This document shows, in pieces, positions 22,795 through 30,640 of a DNA stretch of 30,695 nt. The DNA comes from an uncultured Clostridia bacterium (lineage in GTDB: Bacteria > Bacillota > Clostridia > TANB77 > CAG-508): the NCBI GenBank assembly GCA_948891265.1, contig CAQUBD010000021.1, positions 1 to 30,695 of the forward strand, given 5' to 3'. Position numbers and translations under genes: made by a program. The notes beneath the pieces were generated by a model. The model worked only from the letters and a program-made list of their open reading frames with translations. It had not been told where the DNA came from and did not search any database. Each line of letters starts with the position of its first letter. The stretch's first letter is position 1.

Positions 22795-23376
22795 ATGGGA
22801 AAATTCAAAAGAATAGATACATCAATAGAAGGTGTATGCATAATAGAACCAACAGTATTTGGGGATAACAGAGGTTATTTCATGGAAACATATAGCAAAC
22901 CAGATTTTGAAGAAATTGGACTAAATTATAATTTTGTACAAGACAACCAATCAAAATCAAAAAAAGGTGTTTTAAGAGGATTGCACTTCCAAAAAGAAAA
23001 TACACAAGCAAAACTTGTTAGATGTATAAAAGGAGAAGTTTTTGATGTTGTAGTAGATTTAAGACCTGGTAGCAAAACTTATGGAAAATGGGAAGGTGTA
23101 ATAATTTCTGAAGAAAACAAAAAAATGTTTATGATACCAAAGGGATTTGCACATGGATTTTTAGTATTGTCAGATGAGGCAGAATTTGCTTATAAATGTG
23201 ATGATATATATAACCATGAAGCAGAAGGAGGACTTGCTTGGAATGACCCAGATGTTGCAATAGAATGGCCAATGGGAGATTTAAAACCAGAAGATTTATT
23301 AACATCTGAAAAAGATGCAAAATGGCCATCATTAGAAGAATTAAAAGAAACAGATTTATTCAAATTTTTAAAATAA
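22795..23376 (+). CDS. rfbC: dTDP-4-dehydrorhamnose 3,5-epimerase
   Basis: The 193-aa cupin-type epimerase has DNRGYFMETY, NQSKSKKGVLRGLHFQ with the catalytic His, KLVRCIKGEVFDVVVDLRPGS, and FMIPKGFAHGFLVLSDEAEF, then YKCDDIY with the catalytic Tyr region. It epimerises dTDP-4-keto-6-deoxyglucose at C3 and C5. It starts 14 bp after rfbA with an AAGGAG site, so translational coupling is likely. Confidence 0.96.
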   Translation: MGKFKRIDTSIEGVCIIEPTVFGDNRGYFMETYSKPDFEEIGLNYNFVQDNQSKSKKGVLRGLHFQKENTQAKLVRCIKGEVFDVVVDLRPGSKTYGKWEGVIISEENKKMFMIPKGFAHGFLVLSDEAEFAYKCDDIYNHEAEGGLAWNDPDVAIEWPMGDLKPEDLLTSEKDAKWPSLEELKETDLFKFLK

Positions 23377-23399
23377 TAGCCATCTTGCTTCGTTAAACT

Positions 23400-23451
23400 A
23401 AATTTAAAATCTAATCAACATGCAAACGCATGCCTCATAGATTTTAAATTT
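23400..23451. repeat. Palindrome in the rfbC-rfbB gap
   Basis: Perfect 14-bp outer arms (23400-23413, 23438-23451) enclose an inner stem CATGC/GCATG (23419-23423, 23428-23432) around AAAC. There is no T run, so it is not an obvious terminator. It may be an RNA processing or stability element between rfbC and rfbB. Confidence 0.6.
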
Positions 23452-23511
23452 GTTTGCCTAGCAATATAACTATTCTTTTAAAAATTAAAATAGTGATTTA
23501 AAAAGAAGATG

Positions 23512-23600
23512 TGTCCCCAATGGGACAAAAATTAAGATAGCTGTTTGAGCAAAGCGAATTACAGATATCTTATGCAAAAGGAAACGTCCCCAATGGGACA
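23512..23600. repeat. Two direct copies of a short GTCCCCAATGGGAC palindrome
   Basis: GTCCCCAATGGGACA occurs at about 23513-23527 and 23586-23600, each a 5-6-bp stem around CAAT. The second ends just before the rfbB ribosome binding site (AGAGGT). A degenerate copy is near 18397. The motif resembles the REP-like elements of the hyd operon. Confidence 0.7.
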
Positions 23601-23614
23601 GAAAGAGGTATAAA

Positions 23615-24601
23615 ATGAGTAATAATGTATTAGTAACAGGTGCAGCAGGATTTATAGGAGCAAACTTTGCTGAATATTTTGTAAATAAACATCCTGATTA
23701 TAATGTAATAGTTTTAGATAAATTAACATATGCAGGAAATTTAGATAACTTAAGAAAAGTAATGGATAAAATAACATTTATACAAGGAGATATTTGTGAT
23801 TTTGAATTTGTATTAGATTTATTCAAGAAATATGATATAAATGGTGTAATTCACTTTGCAGCAGAATCACATGTTGATAATAGTATTAAAAATCCATTTG
23901 TATTTACACAAACAAATGTAATTGGAACACATACTTTATTAGAAGCTGCAAAACAAGTATGGGGAGAAGGTAGCCCAAATAAATTTGTACATATTTCAAC
24001 AGATGAAGTTTATGGTTCTTTAGGAGAAGATGGATATTTTACTGAAACTTCACCAATAAAACCAAGCAGCCCATATTCTTCTTCAAAAGCAAGTTCAGAT
24101 TTAGTTGCTTTAGCTTATAAAGAAACATTCAAAATGAATGTAAATGTAACAAACTGTTCAAACAATTATGGACCATATCAACATAATGAAAAATTGATAC
24201 CACATATGATTAAATTAGCTTTAAATAATGAAAAATTACCTGTATATGGAACAGGAAAGAACATAAGAGATTGGTTATATGTTGAAGACCATTGTGAAGC
24301 AATTGATTTAGTGTTCCATAAAGGTGTAGCAGGAGAAAGATATAATATTGGTGGGCACAATGAAAGAAGGAATATACAAATAGTTAAACTAATATTAGAA
24401 AGATTAGGAAAATCAGAAGATTTAATTGAACATGTTGCTGATAGAAAAGGACATGACTATAGATATGCTATAGACCCAACTAAAATAAAAAATGAATTAG
24501 GTTGGGAACCTAAAACTAAATTTGAAGATGGTATTGTTAAGACTATTGATTGGTATTTAGCAAACCCAGAATGGTTAAAAGAACAAAAGGGACATGATTA
24601 A
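23615..24601 (+). CDS. rfbB: dTDP-glucose 4,6-dehydratase
   Basis: The 328-aa NAD-dependent enzyme of the extended SDR family has GAAGFIGANF, the signature HFAAESHVDNSI, HISTDEVYG with the catalytic Thr-Asp-Glu triad, and YSSSKASSD (YxxxK). NCSNNYGPYQ, RDWLYVEDHC and RYNIGG follow. It converts dTDP-glucose to dTDP-4-keto-6-deoxyglucose, the first committed step. A 238-bp repeat-rich gap separates it from rfbC. The last ~22 bp of the gene form the left arm of its own terminator, and this end is duplicated at 27745-27780. Confidence 0.97.
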   Translation: MSNNVLVTGAAGFIGANFAEYFVNKHPDYNVIVLDKLTYAGNLDNLRKVMDKITFIQGDICDFEFVLDLFKKYDINGVIHFAAESHVDNSIKNPFVFTQTNVIGTHTLLEAAKQVWGEGSPNKFVHISTDEVYGSLGEDGYFTETSPIKPSSPYSSSKASSDLVALAYKETFKMNVNVTNCSNNYGPYQHNEKLIPHMIKLALNNEKLPVYGTGKNIRDWLYVEDHCEAIDLVFHKGVAGERYNIGGHNERRNIQIVKLILERLGKSEDLIEHVADRKGHDYRYAIDPTKIKNELGWEPKTKFEDGIVKTIDWYLANPEWLKEQKGHD

Positions 24602-24630
24602 AAAATTTTAATCATGCCCCTTTTGTTCTT
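24579..24630. terminator. Long-stem bidirectional terminator overlapping the rfbB end
   Basis: Arms 24579-24603 and 24606-24630 pair at 24 of 25 positions. The rfbB stop (24599-24601) lies within the left arm, and the right arm touches the end of the minus-strand gene at 24629. A near copy occurs at 27751-27815. Confidence 0.85.
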
Positions 24631-24988
24631 ACCAAATAATCAATTTCTGATTTTTTGCAAAATTCTTTCTTTCTGTGTAATAGGATGTTAAGGTTTCGTT
24701 TTTCCATCCTGAAAAAGATAAGTAAAAAGTTCCTTTTATTCCATTCCATGTATCTAAATAGAATAAGAATGAACTAGAGTCAAATGTTGTACTTTTAAAG
24801 GCTTCGCCACCATCTGTATAAAATACTTTAAGCCACTCACATCCAGTCGATGAAATATACCGACCACTATGATAAGCTTCTATGTCTAGTTTTTCATCCC
24901 GAATTTGTATGTGAGCATATATGTTGTCAATAATACCTATATCTTCAGGGAGATAAACTTGAAAAGGTGTTTTAGAACGATTCATCAT
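24629..24988 (-). CDS. Hypothetical protein, 119 aa
   Basis: I do not recognise the family. Starting MMNRSKTPFQVYLPEDIGI, the protein is soluble, rich in aromatic residues and predicted mainly beta (AHIQIRDEKLDIEAYH, FLFYLDTWNGIKGTFYLSFSGW), possibly a small sandwich or barrel fold. The start at 24988 is chosen for the GGAGGAGGGAG site directly upstream. An alternative GTG at 25006 lies within that site. It follows the flippase gene on the same strand with a gap of about 70 bp. The codons are less A+T-biased than those of the rfb genes. Confidence 0.65.
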   Translation of the reverse strand: MMNRSKTPFQVYLPEDIGIIDNIYAHIQIRDEKLDIEAYHSGRYISSTGCEWLKVFYTDGGEAFKSTTFDSSSFLFYLDTWNGIKGTFYLSFSGWKNETLTSYYTERKNFAKNQKLIIW

Positions 24989-25058
24989 AATACTCCCTCC
25001 TCCCACACAGAAATTATATATGTTCTTAATATAAGTGTATAAGAAAAAATTGTTTTTG

Positions 25059-26564
25059 TCAATTGTTGTCGAATTTTATTTTTAATTTATTTAAAAATAA
25101 AAACATTAATAAGTAACTTAATAAAAAAGTACAAATATTAGCAAATAAATAAACAGTTAAATTTACAAATTTATAATTAAAAATATTAATTATAACATAA
25201 GAGCTAAAACTACATATTAATGGAATTAGTAGCCAATCAATAAAGTTAATTCTTATTTTAGCATATTTAATCATTTGTAATAAACTAACACTAAAATTTA
25301 ATAACTCACTTATAAAAATTGAAATAATATATCCGCTAATTCCATATATTGGAAGTAAAAAATAAATAAAACATGTAGTAACACTTAAATCCAAAATATT
25401 ACAACACATAACACCAAATTGCTTATTTAATCCCTTTAATATACAATCAATAATATTATCCATATACATAAAAAATATTAAAGGAGCAAGAAGTCTAAAG
25501 TAATATCCAGTTTCTATATTATTATAAATTACTAATCCAAGTTCATTAGAAAAAAATAAGAAGATACTACATATGCAAACAGAGAAAGCACATGTTAACT
25601 TAAATATTTTACCACTTATATAGTTAATTGCTTTATAATTTTTTTGCGCTAGGTATGTTGAAAATTCAGGAATCAAAAGCATACTATATGAATTTATTAA
25701 AGCAGTAGGAAATGTCAATACAGGCATAACCATCCCATTAATAATTCCATATTTTGAAAGTGAATTACTACAAGAAAGGCCTGATTTTTCAAGTTGAGTT
25801 GGAATAATTAATTGCTTTAAAGTTGAAAGACCTGAACGAATATAAGAAGTCAACGCAACAGGAAAAGCAATTTTTACAATATTGATTCTTTGCCCAAAAG
25901 AGCGAACATTATTGAGCTTCTTCAATTTAATATCTATAACATAAAGAATAAATATCAAACTAAAAGAACAAATTTCAGATATTACATCAGCCAGAATCAG
26001 TGAAATACATATATATTCAACACCTTTTGAAATGTTTAATTGTAACAATACTATTGTTACAATTATTTTTATAATGAATTCAAATACTTGAGCAATTGCA
26101 TTTTTATAAGCTTTTCTTACCGAAGTAAAGTAACTTGTTATACAAGATGACATAGCTATAAAAGGAAGACCTATTGCAATATAAAAAAGAACTTTTGCTG
26201 AAACCATATTGTGTAAGCATTTATCGGTTATAAAATCTGAAAATAATAAAATCAATCCGCCAGAAACGATTCCTAATAATAAGCTAAAAAAAATACATGT
26301 TCTAATTGCTTTAATGCCTGTTTTTTCTTTATTTATTGCAAACTTTTCAGATACAATAACAGTTACAGCTATATTTAATCCAGAAGTTGCAACTGTTATA
26401 AAAAATAGATATACAGCCATTACTAAACTAAATACGCCAACCGCTTCTGTTCCAATCTGATTTGATACATATATATTAAAAATAAGTGTAGCAAATCTCA
26501 TAGATAATGCTGTAATTGTTAAAATAGTGCCATTTATAAAAAATAATTTACTTTTTTTTCTCAA
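25059..26564 (-). CDS. SpoVB-type polysaccharide/lipid flippase of the MOP superfamily
   Basis: The 501-aa integral membrane protein has about 12-14 hydrophobic helices from FFINGTILTITALSMRFATLIFN to the C-terminal LFANICTFLLSYLLMFLFLN. The N-terminal pattern (GTILTITALSMRFATLIFNIYVSNQIGTEAVGVFSL, read in parts) and ISKYGIINGMVMPVLTFP match the SpoVB/polysaccharide-export branch of MATE-like flippases. It may move lipid-linked sugar precursors, for a spore-cortex or envelope polymer. Its position next to rfb, on the opposite strand, makes a link to rhamnose glycan export possible but unproven. The ribosome binding site is weak (no clear GGAGG), and the sequence is very A+T-rich. Confidence 0.8.
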   Translation of the reverse strand: MRKKSKLFFINGTILTITALSMRFATLIFNIYVSNQIGTEAVGVFSLVMAVYLFFITVATSGLNIAVTVIVSEKFAINKEKTGIKAIRTCIFFSLLLGIVSGGLILLFSDFITDKCLHNMVSAKVLFYIAIGLPFIAMSSCITSYFTSVRKAYKNAIAQVFEFIIKIIVTIVLLQLNISKGVEYICISLILADVISEICSFSLIFILYVIDIKLKKLNNVRSFGQRINIVKIAFPVALTSYIRSGLSTLKQLIIPTQLEKSGLSCSNSLSKYGIINGMVMPVLTFPTALINSYSMLLIPEFSTYLAQKNYKAINYISGKIFKLTCAFSVCICSIFLFFSNELGLVIYNNIETGYYFRLLAPLIFFMYMDNIIDCILKGLNKQFGVMCCNILDLSVTTCFIYFLLPIYGISGYIISIFISELLNFSVSLLQMIKYAKIRINFIDWLLIPLICSFSSYVIINIFNYKFVNLTVYLFANICTFLLSYLLMFLFLNKLKIKFDNN

Positions 26565-26639
26565 AATTACTCACCATTTAAGAATATTATTAATTAGTAA
26601 ATTATATGTTATATTAATATAAAATTGTACGTAAAAGGA

Positions 26640-26682
26640 AACCCACAGTATAGATAGAAATAACTAATCTATACTGTGGGTT
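26640..26682 (-). terminator. Terminator of the 234-aa gene
   Basis: Perfect 16-bp arms lie at 26640-26655 and 26667-26682, starting about 15 bp beyond the stop at 26697 on the minus strand. They are followed there by TTTCCTTTT. Confidence 0.7.
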
Positions 26683-26696
26683 ATGCTAAATGTTTT

Positions 26697-27401
26697 TTAA
26701 TTATTTAGGCTTAAGGCAACATGTACTTCAGGTAAATTTTTATCTTCGTTACAATGGTACGTAATTCCATCTTTCGCCAAAAGTCTGGTGACATGAGCTC
26801 TACAAATTTTGCTCATATATTCGGAATAATCGTAATTTTCAATGATAACGCAGTCATCGCCAAATCTTATGTAGTCGGCGTAATCATTACTACAAAGCCC
26901 ATTCAAATCTGACAACACTTCAAAATAATGTTGTTTAGCAATCTTTCTTTCTTCACGTACATATTTTGAATAAGCGTTGTTAATTTTCCTTACCCATTCT
27001 TGAGCAAATGTAAGTGGCTTACCTTCTTCTGGTGGTAGGACATAAAGACAGAGCTCATCAAGAACCACTGATTTGTTGTTATCATCAAGCTCTGTGTTAA
27101 CAGAGCAAATTTTAAACCCCAAATCTTTGATAATTGATAGAATTTCTTCATCTGGTAATTCAGGCCAGTAGAGAGATGGATTTGTTACACAATTTAAGTT
27201 CCTTATCTTATCAGAAGAAAAATCTCTGTGAATTGGAACAGGCCTAAACCGTTTATTTCCTAATACTGCTTTCCAGGGGCGATGATGTTCATAAATAAAT
27301 TGTTTTTCAAGCCATAATATAAGCATTTGTTTAACAGTGTCTCTACGGTTTTTATGAATTTTATTACACTGTATCCTGATGTTTTCTAATTCTACTGCCA
27401 T
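26697..27401 (-). CDS. Hypothetical protein, 234 aa
   Basis: This is a soluble protein of no recognised family. It is rich in charged and aromatic residues (YEHHRPWKAVLGNKRFRPVPIHRDF in parts) with an Asp/Glu-rich middle (FKICSVNTELDDNNKSVVLDELCLYVLPPEEGKP). A helical stretch, WVRKINNAYSKYVREERKIAKQHYFEVL, follows. The C-terminal part (CRAHVTRLLAKDGITYHC) has two Cys spaced widely. The composition is more G+C-rich than its neighbours, resembling the NAD-salvage genes. GGAGGCAAAAAT precedes the ATG. It is the outermost gene before the large nested inverted repeat, so it may belong to a transferred segment. Confidence 0.65.
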   Translation of the reverse strand: MAVELENIRIQCNKIHKNRRDTVKQMLILWLEKQFIYEHHRPWKAVLGNKRFRPVPIHRDFSSDKIRNLNCVTNPSLYWPELPDEEILSIIKDLGFKICSVNTELDDNNKSVVLDELCLYVLPPEEGKPLTFAQEWVRKINNAYSKYVREERKIAKQHYFEVLSDLNGLCSNDYADYIRFGDDCVIIENYDYSEYMSKICRAHVTRLLAKDGITYHCNEDKNLPEVHVALSLNN

Positions 27402-27744
27402 ATTTTTGCCTCCTAAATGTTTTGCTAATTAATGTTTACGATATGTATTATACCATAATTATGTATACAAGTCAACGAAATTATGGTAATCTCTTCAAAA
27501 TTATTTGATCATATAAACCATGAGGGTTTTAAAGTGATTTCTTATTTAATAAATATAATTAATATTTCGCTTCCTGTTCCTTGCATTCAACAAGAATTTG
27601 TAAATACTGTACCATGCGCCTCTTTCACTCAGACCCTTCTCGCAAAGCTCGAAGTACCGTGAACATTCCTCATGTTACAGTATTACAAATTCTAAGTCTC
27701 ATTCCACTCAAGCGTCAGCTGTATATTAATTATATTTATTAAAT

Positions 27745-27815
27745 TTAAAAGAACAAAAGGGGCATGATTAAAATTTTTTAACATTTTAGCTTACTTACAT
27801 GCCCCGTTTTTGTTC
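27745..27815 (+). repeat. Second copy of the rfbB 3' end and its terminator
   Basis: 27745-27780 matches 24575-24610 at about 33 of 36 positions, including the codons for the last residues (EQKG-His/Asp) and the stop. It is followed by CATGCCCC with a slightly altered TTTTTGTTC arm (27798-27815), restoring a terminator stem. It lies inside copy C. Confidence 0.75.
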
Positions 27816-27821
27816 GCCCGC

Positions 27822-27892
27822 GAAAATTGCGTTGCAATTTTCTGTGGAATGTGTTTTTGTTGTATAGGAAAAATTGATTTTTTCCTATACAA
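27822..27892. repeat. Two further hairpins downstream of the duplicated terminator
   Basis: GAAAATTGC/GCAATTTTC (27822-27842) and a perfect 14-bp stem (27860-27873 with 27879-27892, 5-nt loop) follow in series. The second is followed by AATAAAAAAG rather than T, so on the plus strand it is not a classic terminator. It could serve as one on the minus strand only weakly. Confidence 0.6.
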
Positions 27893-27935
27893 TAAAAAAG
27901 TGTATGGTCTATATGACAAAATAATTTTTAATCAA

Positions 27936-27963
27936 TTGCTATGCAATAAAATTATGTTAAAAT
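27936..27963 (+). promoter_or_regulatory. Candidate promoter of the acyl-CoA synthetase gene, inside repeat copy C
   Basis: TTGCTA (27936-27941) and TAAAAT (27958-27963) are spaced by 16 bp, about 110 bp before the ATG at 28074. The homologous place in copy A (107-134) has TTGACA and a poorer -10. Confidence 0.5.
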
Positions 27964-28073
27964 ATGTATATTAAAAACTGACCAATTAGCCTATGGACAT
28001 TTTTAATTAAATAGTGTATTATGAGGTAGATGACAGTAAATTAGTTATCCATTTTAATATTAGGAGAGTTTAT

Positions 28074-29795
28074 ATGAAAAAAGAAAGAGAAGTACAAGAA
28101 TTTCAAAACATTAAAGAAATAATTTATCATTCAGCAAAAAAATATGCTGAAAAAATAGCATTTATAATAAAACATCAAGAAGGAAAAAATAAAACATACG
28201 AAAATGTGACATATAAAAGACTTTTAGAAGAAATTAATGCTTTAGGTACTAAGTTATATTATATGGGACTTAAAAATAAAAGAATAGCGGTTTTAGGGCG
28301 AAATAGATATGAATGGGTATTAGGGCACTTAACAAATTTACTAGGTGGGATAGTATCTGTACCACTAGATAAAGATTTGCAAGTAGATGAACTAGAAAGT
28401 TCTCTAATAAGAAGCAAGGCAGATAGTATTTTCTTTGATGAAAAATATCTTGATAAAATAGAAGAAATAAAAAAAAGAAACAATACGAATTTAAAAGAAT
28501 ATATATGTATGTCAAAAATATCAGGATATGAAGATATACATACTCTAAAAGAGGAAGGACAGAAATTGTTAGAACAAGACAATAAAGAATATATATCAGC
28601 AGAAATAGATGAAAATGCAATGAATATATTATTATTCACGTCAGGAACAACAGCTAAATCAAAAGCAGTCATGCTGTCACAAAAAAATATAGCTTCAAAT
28701 ATTTATGCAATGCAAAGAGTAGAAGATATAAGAAGTACAGATTCAAATTTAGCATTTTTACCGTTTCACCATATATTTGGCTCAACATGTATGATAATGA
28801 TGCTTGCATGTGGTGTAAGAACATCTTTCCCTGATGGACTAAGATATGTAGCACAAAACTTAAAAGAATATGAAGTTTCTGTTTTTGTAGGAGTTCCACT
28901 TCTAGTTGAGGCTATATATAATAAAGTTATGAAAGAAATAGACAAACAAGGAAAAACGAAATTAATTAAAACAGCAACAAAAATCAGTAATGTATTATTA
29001 AAATTACATATTGACATAAGAAGAAAATTATTCAAACAAATAATAGATAATCTTGGTGGTAAAATGAGATTTGTAATATCAGGAGGAGCACCATTAGATC
29101 CAAAAATAGAAAAAGGGTTTATTGATTTTGGAATAAAAATGGTTCAAGGTTATGGACTTACAGAAACTGCACCAGTTATAGCTGCTGAAAATGATTTTAT
29201 AACAAAATTGGGATCAATAGGTGTACCTATGGAAAATGTAACAGTTGAAATAGTTAACAAAGATGCTAATGGAGTAGGGGAGATAAGAGTAAAAGGGCCT
29301 AATGTTATGCTTGGATATTATGAAAATGAAGAAGAAACAAATAAAGTTTTAAAAGATGGATGGTTTTATACAGGAGATTTAGGATATATAGACAAAGATG
29401 GATGTATTTTTATAACAGGAAGAGAAAAAAATCTAATAGTACTTAAAAATGGTAAAAAAATATTTCCAGAGGAAATAGAAACATTAGCAAATAGAATTGA
29501 TTTGATTGAAGAATGTATGGTATTTGGTATGCCAGATAAAGATGATAAAAATGATGTAAAGCTTTCTATTAAAGTTGTATATAACAAAGATGAGGTTAAA
29601 GAAAAATATGGTGATATTTCTGAAGAGGAAATTAGAAATATTATTTGGAATAGAATTAAAAATGAAGTTAATACAACTGTACCAAGATATAAACATATAA
29701 TGAATATGATTTTAACAGATAAAGAATTAATTAAAACTACAACTAAGAAAGTCAAGAGAAGTGAAGAAATGAAATTAATTATGGAAATGAAATAA
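28074..29795 (+). CDS. Long-chain acyl-CoA synthetase (AMP-forming)
   Basis: This 573-aa member of the ANL superfamily has the ATP loop LLFTSGTTAKSKAVMLS, LAFLPFHHIFG, VISGGAPLDP, GYGLTETAPVIA, the signature VKGPNVMLGYYENEEET, and GWFYTGDLGYIDKDG with the adenylate-binding Asp. GREKNLIVLKNGKKIFPEE follows, and a C-terminal TTTKKVKR supplies the catalytic Lys. It activates fatty acids to acyl-CoA via acyl-AMP. AGGAGAG upstream of ATG 28074 sets the start. An in-frame ATG at 28014 has no ribosome binding site. The transporter gene follows 49 bp later and is probably cotranscribed. Confidence 0.92.
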   Translation: MKKEREVQEFQNIKEIIYHSAKKYAEKIAFIIKHQEGKNKTYENVTYKRLLEEINALGTKLYYMGLKNKRIAVLGRNRYEWVLGHLTNLLGGIVSVPLDKDLQVDELESSLIRSKADSIFFDEKYLDKIEEIKKRNNTNLKEYICMSKISGYEDIHTLKEEGQKLLEQDNKEYISAEIDENAMNILLFTSGTTAKSKAVMLSQKNIASNIYAMQRVEDIRSTDSNLAFLPFHHIFGSTCMIMMLACGVRTSFPDGLRYVAQNLKEYEVSVFVGVPLLVEAIYNKVMKEIDKQGKTKLIKTATKISNVLLKLHIDIRRKLFKQIIDNLGGKMRFVISGGAPLDPKIEKGFIDFGIKMVQGYGLTETAPVIAAENDFITKLGSIGVPMENVTVEIVNKDANGVGEIRVKGPNVMLGYYENEEETNKVLKDGWFYTGDLGYIDKDGCIFITGREKNLIVLKNGKKIFPEEIETLANRIDLIEECMVFGMPDKDDKNDVKLSIKVVYNKDEVKEKYGDISEEEIRNIIWNRIKNEVNTTVPRYKHIMNMILTDKELIKTTTKKVKRSEEMKLIMEMK

Positions 29796-29844
29796 TTAAC
29801 ATATCAACCATTTGTGATTATTCTATATGGATAGGTGATAAAAA

Positions 29845-30552
29845 ATGAATGAAATATTATTTATAGTAACGATTTTAATAAATTTTATAGGAATTTTAAT
29901 ATCATATAAGTTCTTTAAAAAAACAGGATTATTTATATGGATTGCAATATCTACTATTATTGCTAATATAGAAGTGACAAAATGTGTAGATATGTTTGGA
30001 CTATCTGTAACACTTGGAAATGTTGTATATAGTACAGTGTTTTTAGCTACTGACATTTTGAGTGAAATATATGGAGGCAAAGAGGCTAGAAGTGCTGTTA
30101 GAGTTGGATTTTTCTCTATGATAGTATTTACAATTTTAACACAAATTGATTTATTGTTTATTCCGAATTCTCAAGATTTGGTAAATGATTCTATGCATAT
30201 AATATTTGGATTTATGCCAAGGCTTTGCTTTGCAAGTTTATTAACATATATTATTAGTAATACTTTAGATACATATTTGTATGAATTTATAAAAAACAGA
30301 TTTCCTGAAGATAAGTTTTTGTGGATTAGAAATAATGGTTCTACAATGATTAGTCAATTAGTTGATAGTGTATTATTTACTATTATTTCTTTTGTAGGTA
30401 TTTATTCATGGAAAGTAATAATAGATTTGTGTTTTGTAACTTATGTTATAAAGTTTGTAGTTGCAATTATAGATACTCCGTTCTTATATGTTGCTAAACA
30501 GATTTATAATTCTTTTTCAAATAATAAAGAAGAAAATTATGATATATTATAA
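29845..30552 (+). CDS. yhhQ: Queuosine precursor transporter (YhhQ/VUT family)
   Basis: The 235-aa membrane protein has about six helices. The family blocks FLATDILSEIYGGKEARSAV and NNGSTMISQLVDSVLFTIISF are diagnostic. The length is typical. It imports queuine or preQ-type precursors for tRNA modification, which fits an organism that salvages queuosine from its surroundings. No preQ1 riboswitch fits in the 49-bp gap upstream. The start follows GGATAGGTGAT, a moderate site. The terminator is at 30567-30603. Confidence 0.92.
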   Translation: MNEILFIVTILINFIGILISYKFFKKTGLFIWIAISTIIANIEVTKCVDMFGLSVTLGNVVYSTVFLATDILSEIYGGKEARSAVRVGFFSMIVFTILTQIDLLFIPNSQDLVNDSMHIIFGFMPRLCFASLLTYIISNTLDTYLYEFIKNRFPEDKFLWIRNNGSTMISQLVDSVLFTIISFVGIYSWKVIIDLCFVTYVIKFVVAIIDTPFLYVAKQIYNSFSNNKEENYDIL

Positions 30553-30566
30553 CTTTGATACCATAT

Positions 30567-30604
30567 AAGTATAGAAATTTTATATTGATTTCTATACTTT
30601 TTTC
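30567..30604 (+). terminator. Terminator after yhhQ
   Basis: AAGTATAGAAAT (30567-30578) pairs perfectly with ATTTCTATACTT (30588-30599), followed by TTTTC. Confidence 0.85.
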
Positions 30605-30605
30605 T

Positions 30606-30640
30606 TTTAAGTTTAAATATGAATAAAAACGAAACTTAAA
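30606..30640. repeat. Solitary MITE-like end in inverted orientation
   Basis: CGAAACTTAAA (30630-30640), preceded by an A run, is the right end of the 7300-7535 element. A nearby TTTTAAGTTT (about 30606-30615) pairs with it to give a small hairpin. The window ends 55 bp later, so the rest of an element may lie outside. Confidence 0.5.

Larger units (their letters stand above)
27500..27925. repeat. Nested inverted-repeat element (copies B and C)
   Basis: Three concentric pairs of arms are visible: 27500-27520 with 27905-27925 (18 of 21), 27545-27565 with 27723-27743 (21 of 21), and 27593-27616 with 27671-27693 (one mismatch and one bulge). The 54-nt apex is 27617-27670. Copy B is the reverse complement of window start 1-96. 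Copy C is a direct match to 31-50 and 78-135, with about 160 bp of hairpins inserted between its two parts. Confidence 0.8.
27402..28073. other. 672-bp gene-free, repeat-dense region
   Basis: No ORF of note is present. It holds, in order, copy B of the dispersed repeat, the central stem-loop, copy C, the duplicated rfbB terminator, two more hairpins and the acyl-CoA synthetase promoter and leader. Confidence 0.8.

Noticed and set aside
24629..27815. Integrative element with attL/attR
   Set aside because: The direct repeat is suggestive, but there is no integrase or recombinase. It is kept as a finding rather than called an element.
28259..29035. Overlapping minus-strand ORFs (76-137 aa) in the acyl-CoA synthetase gene
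   Set aside because: Hydrophobic-looking products are expected when A-rich coding sequence is read in reverse. No start sites are present.
29796..29844. preQ1 riboswitch before yhhQ
   Set aside because: The gap is 49 bp and contains no matching aptamer-like hairpin. The gene appears cotranscribed.
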